64,000 nucleotides of DNA from Catonia carolina. Its lineage: Eukaryota > Arthropoda > Insecta > Hemiptera > Achilidae. Shown one piece after another: positions 57,836 through 64,000 of this stretch. Positions within the stretch are counted from its first letter, which is position 1. Every line of letters begins with the position of its first letter. Both the position numbers and the translations under genes were made by a program. The notes under the pieces are model-generated. The model searched no databases, was not told the DNA's origin, and saw nothing but the letters and a program-made list of their open reading frames with translations. The stretch spans positions 26,236,672-26,300,671 of the forward strand of contig JAQMRL010000003.1 in the NCBI GenBank assembly GCA_035578175.1, read 5' to 3'.

Positions 57836-58034
57836 TTTTTTATTTTATTTATTTATTTAACGTCGCATCAACTGCTGTGGTCATTAGCGACGACGTTGGG
57901 GTGAAACTGTGTGTAATGAGGATGAAATGATTTTTTTGTAACGTATGAAAATATGCCGTGCCTGAGTGGGATTCGAACCCAGGACCGCATGATGAGAGGC
58001 GAGCACGTTACCAACTGCGCCAATGCAGCCGGCA
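57836..58034 (-). repeat. tRNA-derived SINE, head A + tail 2
   Basis: Minus strand: GGCTGCATTGGCGCAGTTGG and GGGTTCGAATCCC (head A), then the usual linker, but the tail is GTCGCTAATGACCACAGCAG, GATGCGACGTTAAATAAATA. That tail is different from the other head-A copies and akin to the copy at 47525. Confidence 0.88.
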
Positions 58035-58041
58035 TAATATG

Positions 58042-58376
58042 TTTGTTAATCAAGATATTACTTTCTTTAAACCACCGGTAATACGTTAAACAGTAAACAT
58101 TTACCAATTTATAGTGTTTTCGTGCATAAAATGCACATCTTCAGTACTTTTTCATATTATTTAAAATTTGAAACATCCTACGGAAGTAGGATGTATCAAC
58201 CATGGTAGATAATGAATCCTAATCTTTAATGGTGGAAGTAGGATGTTTTAAATTTTAAATAATATGAAAAATTACTGAAGATGCGCATTTTATGCACGAA
58301 AGTGCTAAAATTGGTAAGTGTTAACTGTTTATCGTATTACTGGTGGTTTAAAGAAAATAATATTTTGATTATCAAT
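58042..58376. mobile_element. palindromic MITE, copy 2
   Basis: Arms AATCAAGATATTACTTTCTT, AACCACCGGTAATACG, CATTTACCAATTTATAG, GTGCATAAAATGCACATCTT and CATCCTAC repeat inversely on the right. The order of motifs matches the MITE at 34043. It directly follows the SINE at 57836. Confidence 0.85.
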
Positions 58377-58735
58377 ATTATACATCTGTTAAAATTACCT
58401 GTATAGGATGTTTGATAAGATAATATGTTTTTATGTTTACATGAATAATAAAGTTAGGTATGAGGAAAGTGATATTGAAAAATATTTAATAATTTTTAAT
58501 TGCAAAATATAAATTGTTGTGAAGGGATAAATGTAGGAATCAAAACAAAATAAATTAAACAAGTAACAAAAAATAGAAACCTTAAAATAAAACTGATAAT
58601 TTTTTTTCAAAACTATTTTTGTTACCTTCCACCTTCATCCACTAAGTTCCTCATTTAGGTGTGATGAAATTTATATATCGGTTTATATGGAATGGAAGAA
58701 GAAAAACAATGGAACGTTGTAATAGTTAAAATATA

Positions 58736-59302
58736 CAGCAGACTTCCAATAGTCCAGCATCCCGTGGTCCGGAGCATCCGATGGTCCGACACTATCATGC
58801 ATAATGTACATACATATTACATTTGTTTTACGTTACAGTACGTCAGGCGGAAACATGCTTGTTCATTGTGGTTGGGCAATGCAGTAGGACTACTAGATTT
58901 TAGTAGTCAATTTTTTTAAATGAGACATAAATTTACAAAATTACTGTAGGACTTAACTAAACTCTAATATACTGTACTGTATTCCAATAATTAAAAGTTC
59001 ACTGTAAGACTTCTGTAGTTATGTTGGTGTATTGCTGTCCTATACTGTATTTAAAAAGTAGTGTACAATAAAAAGTAAGTTTTGTTCTAGACTGTACAGT
59101 GGTTTTTGAGTTGAATCGTTTATCCTTATGGTCTTGATAAAATATACAGTACTGTATTTACATTCTAACATCATGTTGCAGCTGTATTTGCTGTATGAAT
59201 TAGATTCACCAACGACCCATGGTCGTTGCTCAATGATCCGGCATTTCCGGTGATCCGGTACCGGTAAAGTCCCAAACGTGCCAGATTATCGGAAGTCTAC
59301 TG
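58736..59302. mobile_element. pogo/Tigger-type MITE
   Basis: CAGCAGACTTCCAATAGTCC at the left and ATTATCGGAAGTCTACTG at the right, TA on both sides. The subterminal parts are rich in GGTCCG and GATCCGG. 567 bp, no transposase seen. Confidence 0.8.
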
Positions 59303-59384
59303 TAAGTATTAATAATATAATTTTAAATTATACCTAATAAGAGACAAAAGCCAACACTTAGAAACAAAATTGTAGAGCAGTGTA

Positions 59385-60706
59385 CGAGGGGGTACCCAAA
59401 AGTATCCGGAATAGCTCTGCTGTGGGCGGAGCTTGTGCAGTACAAATTCCCGCCACTAGGCTGCTTGTAGCGCTACTCATTGCCAGTTCAATGCCATTTT
59501 GTTCGTTGATCTAGCTTGTTCTGTTCTCGTGCAGTGATTGTTCTCGCTAGTGCTGTTTTGTGCTCGTGTCGTTTTTCATGATGGCAAGTTTTAATGAACA
59601 ACGTGCGGCTGTGAAATTTTGCTTCTTGCTCGGTAAAAACGCCGCGGAAACAGTTGTAATGTTGAACACAGCTTACAAAGACGACGCTATTGGAAAAACC
59701 CAAGTGTACGAGTGGTTTTTGCGCTTTAAAAATGGCGACATGTCGACTGAGAACAAACCTCGTTCTGGACGACCGTCGACTTCCCGAACAGACGAAAATG
59801 TTGTGAAAGTGAAAGAAATTGTACGAACAGACCGACGACAGACCATTGACCAAATATCACAGGTTAGTGGGTTATCTTGGAGCTCAGTCCAACGCATTTT
59901 AACAGAAGACTTGACAATGAAAAGAGTCGCTGCCAAGTTTGTGCCTCGGGTTCTGACAGACACTCAAAAGGAACGTCGAATTGAAACGTGTAGCGATTTG
60001 AAACAACAGCTTGAAACTGATCCAGATTTCATGTCAAAGATCATTACGGGTGACGAGTCTTGGTGCTATGGGTACGACCCAGAAACCAAACAACAATCCA
60101 GTCAATGGAAGACTTCATTATCACCCCGACCAAAAAAAAGTCGTCAAGTCAGATCGAACATCAAAACAATGCTGATTTGTTTTTTTGATGTGAGGGGAAT
60201 TGTCCATTCAGAGTTCGTTCCACCAGGCCAGACGGTAAATCAAGCTTTTTATCTTGAAGTGTTAAGAAGACTACGAAACAGCATTCGTCGTAAAAGACCT
60301 AATTTGTGGCAGACAGGGGACTGGTTTTTCCACCACGACAACGCGCCTGCACACACGGCAATCTCGGTTACCCAGTTTTTGGCGAAAACGGCATGGTTTT
60401 GCTACCACACGCACCGTTCTCACCCGATCTGGCTCCGTGTGATTTTTTCTTGTTCCCACGCATGAAAAGGGGCATGAAAGGTTTCCGATTTAACAACGTT
60501 GATGATGTCAAGAAAAAAACGACGGATGAGCTGGCAGCCATCACTGAAGAGGAGTACAAAAAATGTTTCGAACAGTGGAAGCACCGGTGGGACAAATGTA
60601 TTAGTTTTAATGGAGAGTATTTTGAAGGGGATAAGGTTCTTTTGTAAAAAAATTAAAAATAAATAGTTTTAAAAAATAATTTCGGTTTCTTTTGGGTACC
60701 CCCTCG
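59385..60706 (+). mobile_element. almost intact mariner
   Basis: CGAGGGGGTACCCAAAAG and CTTTTGGGTACCCCCTCG are perfect inverted ends flanked by TA (59383-59384, 60707-60708). Full mariner length of 1322 bp with a nearly complete transposase gene. Perfect ends and a single frameshift suggest recent insertion. Confidence 0.95.
59578..60647 (+). pseudogene. mariner transposase, one frameshift
   Basis: Start at the first of two tandem ATGs (MMASFNEQRAAVKFCFLLG). The order is: N-terminal HTH_48 (Mos1-type) region to about residue 60, GRPSTSR, a second HTH (TIDQISQVSGLSWSSVQRIL), then D1 in ITGDESW, D2 in HHDNAPAHTA and, in the next frame, D3 in SPDLAPCDFFLFP: a DD34D triad. The frame changes in an A run at about 60385-60388, between D2 and D3, so this copy cannot make active enzyme. 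Everything else looks intact. A copy elsewhere in the genome may be functional. Confidence 0.93.
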
Positions 60707-60708
60707 TA

Positions 60709-61225
60709 TTAGGAATATTAAAAAAATATATACCTAACACAATAATTTGATAAAAATTTTAATACATTAATTCAATATTAATATTTTTATGATGAGAGGT
60801 AGATATTTAATATTCGTAGTTTGATAATACTATTTTAGAAATAACAATTATTGTGTTATAACAAAAATAATGTATAAAAAAATACTTTAATCGATATATT
60901 TTATAAGTTATTTACATTCTTACATTCTTTGGTTGAAAACTAACTAAGTTATATTATCTACTTTAGAAATATTTTTTAACACATATAAAAAATGTAATTT
61001 ATGTAAAACAATGGTAGCAATACAGTAAAGGATTCATATTATATTCTTGTACATTGTACATACATTCATTGCTTTAGATATGCAATCCACATCTAAATTA
61101 AAGCATGTGTCTTAATTTATACTAATAATGATTTTTAAAAATACAATTGAAAATAAAATTTTATATTCAGTGCTAATGTATGGATATTTCATTTTTCTTT
61201 ATTAATGACAAATTGGAAGTTATTT
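60709..61225. other. intergenic, nothing recognised
   Basis: AT-rich only. Confidence 0.5.
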
Positions 61226-61229
61226 TTAA

Positions 61230-62169
61230 CTCTCAACCTGGTATCATCATTTTTTGTGACAACTGGTATCAGAGGTCTGACAGACCTCCAAATTTGTTTT
61301 TTATATTTAAGTTCTTCATACTTATTTAATTAATTTCTTTTATTTTTAAACTCATAAAACCATGTACAATCTAAGATTTAAATGTAAAATACTTTGCATA
61401 AATTCAAAATTACTATTTAAAAAAGTAAAAAACGAACACTGTGCATTTTTTGACTTTTACTTCCACTGTGAACAGAAGAATAAAATTTTTGGGCCCTAGA
61501 AACATTCTGTGGTCTAATAATTATAAATAAATAAGAATATATTATGATAAAGACAAATTTATTTACAAAATTATGGAGTACAGTTTACATTTTGGTTCCG
61601 AGTTTTGCTATTTATGTCTATTGTTGGGCAGTGCACTCTGACAAACATTTATTAAAATTTATTTGGTTTTTTTACTCTTTGATTATTTACAATAAAATTT
61701 AAAGATTTTTATGTTAATAATAATTCACATCATTAGCACGTACCAACTTGTTTACGTGATGGACCTGGTTTTGTTGAAGCCGCTTCAGAAATTGTAAATG
61801 TATCATCCATAATGAAAATTTTATAAAATTACATATGAAAATATTTTATAATAGTACTAAACAAAGAAATGATGTATGAAAAATTTTTATATATTCATTA
61901 AAACTTTAAACAATCCATGTACTACTTGGCTTTAAAGTCATAAAAAAGTTACAAAACTGGTAAAATAGGACCAGGAGACCGCCAATAGAAAACAAAATAC
62001 AAATAACACACAACTTGTTAGCTCGTACCGAAAACGATCTTAATCACGCACAGTTCAAACAACAACTGAAAGGTATACAAAATATACGTGATGTCGGGCA
62101 ATTGGGAGGGAAGTGTTGGAGGAGTAATAATGACAGTGGTCTCACAGACCGCATGATACCAGTTGAGGG
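61230..62169. mobile_element. non-autonomous piggyBac-like element
   Basis: Ends CTCTCAACCTGGTATCA and TGATACCAGTTGAGGG; TTAA at 61226-61229 on the left, TTAG (one change) at 62170-62173 on the right. Next to both ends is a GTCTGACAGACC/GGTCTGTGAGACC type motif. No coding recognised in 940 bp. Confidence 0.72.
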
Positions 62170-62499
62170 TTAGAAAATGAAATTTTTTAAAATTAATATT
62201 AATTAGAAAATTCTAAAGTATGCGTCACATCAATATAAGCTTCCACATCTACCATTACTAATGGCTCCACATTGTCCTTTGTCTTCCACTGTAGCAAATT
62301 TTGGAAGCTGTACTTATACATAAACATTTGTAATCATTTTATTTGCTGCCTTGTTCCTGTGATGTACTATCTGAGTGATTTTTTTATGTTTTACTTAAAC
62401 GTTAAGAAAAAATTTACTTAGGCCTATTACTTATCTGAAAATGAATATAGCCATGTGTGTTGTTGTTTAGGTCATCAGCCAAAATGCTGGTTTTTAGAG

Positions 62500-63741
62500 G
62501 AGTAGTTCTCAACAGGTGTGCTGTGGCACACTACTGTGCTGTGAGATTAACTGGGTGTGCCGTGAAACTTTTTAGACTTTGAGATAAAAAAAATGAAAAT
62601 AAATTCACTCAACTTTTATTTTTAAAAAAGAACAACAGAATAATATTGAAGAACTTAAACATATTTTGTAGGAGATTTGTTGGCCTTACAACAAAAGATT
62701 AGTTGAGTTATTAATGAGAACTTGAGCTTGTCACTTCTTACATAAAATTTCAATTCATGGTGGAATTGAAGGCAAACACACATGCATTTCCTGTTCAACT
62801 GAGAAAAGTTTCTCACGCTTCTTGTTTTTATGTTTGTTTGTGTGGAAGAGACCAGCTTGCACAACTTTTTTTGTTATCAGTCTCTCGACTGGTTTGATGC
62901 AGTTCTCCAAGCTGTTCTATCTTGTGCAAGTCGTTTCATATCAACATACCTGTAACACCTACATCTTTTGTAATTTGCTTTGTTTATTCTAATCTTTGCC
63001 TCCCCCTGTAATTTTCTTCCTCAATATTACCCTCCATTATTGATAGCCCAATACCTGGATTTCTTAAGATATGCCCCACTAGCCTATCCCTTCTTCTGGT
63101 AAGATGCTTCCATATACTTTTTTATCGACTCACTTAAGAACCTCTAAATTACTTATTTTGTCCACCCACCTAATCTTTAACATTTTCCTATAACACCACA
63201 TTTCAAAAGCTTCTGTCTTCTTTTTTTCTACAGCCCCTATCACCCACGTTTCACTCCCATATAACGCTACTCTGCAGACATAATGTTTTAAGAAATTTTT
63301 CCTAATCTGTAAATCAATGTTTGTAGTCAGTAAGCTGTTTTTTATTTCAAAGGTTTTTCTAGCTTGAGCAATTCTGCTTTTGATATCACTTGTGCTTCTA
63401 CCATCCTTTGTTATTTTACTCTTGATAACAGAATTCCCCAACTTCCTGTATGTTTTCGTTGTTAACTTTTACATTCCCATCTCTTCTAAACCACTCTTGC
63501 TGCTGCACAACACTTTCATTTTGTTCTTATTAATTTTTATGAAGTAATCCTTTCTCATGATCTCATCCATTCCATTTAACACAATTAGGTCACAATTTGG
63601 AGGTTGAAAAATATAACAGGGTATTAACACTGTTTCCATTGCTATCACTGGGTGCTGTTTCAGTCTCTCATACGTTAGTGTGCTGCAGGAACTCTCTGCA
63701 TAGGATGTGTGCCATGAACAAAAAAAGGTTGAGAACCACTG
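62500..63741. mobile_element. hAT element inserted in repeat R
   Basis: Ends GAGTAGTTCTCAAC and GTTGAGAACCACTG (CAGTGGTTCTCAAC reversed) are classic hAT termini. The 8-bp flanks TTTTAGAG and CTTTAGAG differ at one base. The sequence GGTGTGCCGTGAAACTTTTT near the left end is also typical. No transposase; most of the inside is LINE sequence. Confidence 0.82.
62867..63600 (-). pseudogene. LINE RT C-terminal fragment nested in the hAT element
   Basis: Minus strand: INKNKMKVLCSSKSG, then KITKDGRSTSDIKSRIAQ and ARKTFEIKNSLLTTNIDLQI, RVALYGSETWVIGAVEKKK and AFEMWCYRKMLKIRWVDKI. This is the well-known C-terminal block of insect endonuclease-RT LINEs. It is 5' truncated. Another copy of its 3' end lies at 49681. 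Confidence 0.85.
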
Positions 63742-64000
63742 CTTTAGAGACTTTACTAAATAAAACAAGACATGAGGTGATTTACTATTGTCTTCCTCAC
63801 TGAGTGGAAAAGTATACTTATTAGCTTGCCAGGTCCTTTGAAAAGCATCTATTTTCCACCCTGCAAATGACACCTTCACTTCATTCGCCACAGGATCTGC
63901 CTTTTGTAATGAAATTCATTACTCTCAGAGGAGATAACTTGACTAGTCTTTTACACCTCTATCTCTTCTGTTCTTAAATGCTTCAGTGATATAATTGGCT

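Larger units (their letters stand above)
62455..64000 (-). repeat. interspersed repeat family R, copy 4, split by a hAT element and cut by the window end
   Basis: The CAA-rich end is at 62457-62499 (GTTTAGGTCATCAGCC). The body resumes at 63742 (ACTTTACTAAATAAAACAAG) and is still running at the window end. Confidence 0.85.

Noticed and set aside
59488..59963. Minus-strand frames over the mariner
   Set aside because: They are antisense shadows of the transposase, which has conserved motifs on the plus strand.
1..64000. CRISPR arrays, phage or bacterial operons
   Set aside because: No regularly spaced repeat array and no prokaryotic gene organisation exists; all recognised genes are spliced or are eukaryotic transposons.

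Overview
The window is eukaryotic and very probably insect nuclear DNA. It is strongly AT-rich, has spliced genes with GT-AG introns of up to about 5 kb, and is packed with transposon families typical of insects: mariner, DUF4817-type Tc1/mariner, pogo/Tigger, piggyBac-like, hAT, PIF/Harbinger, Merlin, LINEs and tRNA-derived SINEs. A hemipteroid or other large-genome insect would fit, but I cannot fix the order from sequence alone. There is no bacterial operon, CRISPR array or phage gene.

Three host genes can be assembled exon by exon. (1) ERI1, minus strand, 1544-11941, five exons, 324 aa: a SAP plus DEDDh 3'-5' exoribonuclease that trims histone mRNA and small RNAs. (2) A minus-strand gene, 25136-30433, three exons, 244 aa: a coiled-coil protein with a TP/SP-rich tail, tentatively an SKA3-like kinetochore subunit. 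(3) CHP1, plus strand, 31042-44627, four exons, 190 aa: calcineurin B homologous protein 1. Genes 2 and 3 are divergent and share a 608-bp upstream region with a perfect E2F-type site close to gene 2. All exon phases close and all splice sites are canonical.

Region by region: 1-12 kb is ERI1 with introns holding a mariner, a Merlin remnant, a DUF4817 element, MITEs and SINEs. At 12-14 kb a solo LTR and a piggyBac-like element lie back to back just upstream of the ERI1 coding start. At 14-25 kb there is a LINE end, an IS630-like transposon, a minisatellite, a hAT element, two SINEs and a LINE RT fossil. At 25-31 kb lies the SKA3-like gene, with fold-back DNA in its introns. At 31-45 kb lies CHP1; its introns hold a duplicated exon 1 split by a piggyBac-like insertion, a multi-layer nest inside a Tigger element, and a piggyBac-like element inside a second pogo-like element. 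From 45 to 64 kb I recognise no host gene, only MITEs, SINEs, LINE ends, two mariner-type fold-backs, a nearly intact mariner (one frameshift) and a LINE-in-hAT-in-repeat nest at the right edge.

The most notable patterns are: SINEs that reassort three tRNA-like heads with two tails; fold-back elements with long palindromic arms that would form dsRNA hairpins if transcribed; and piggyBac-like deletion derivatives that keep only the C-terminal cysteine-rich coding segment. I did not find evidence for a wholly new multi-gene system.
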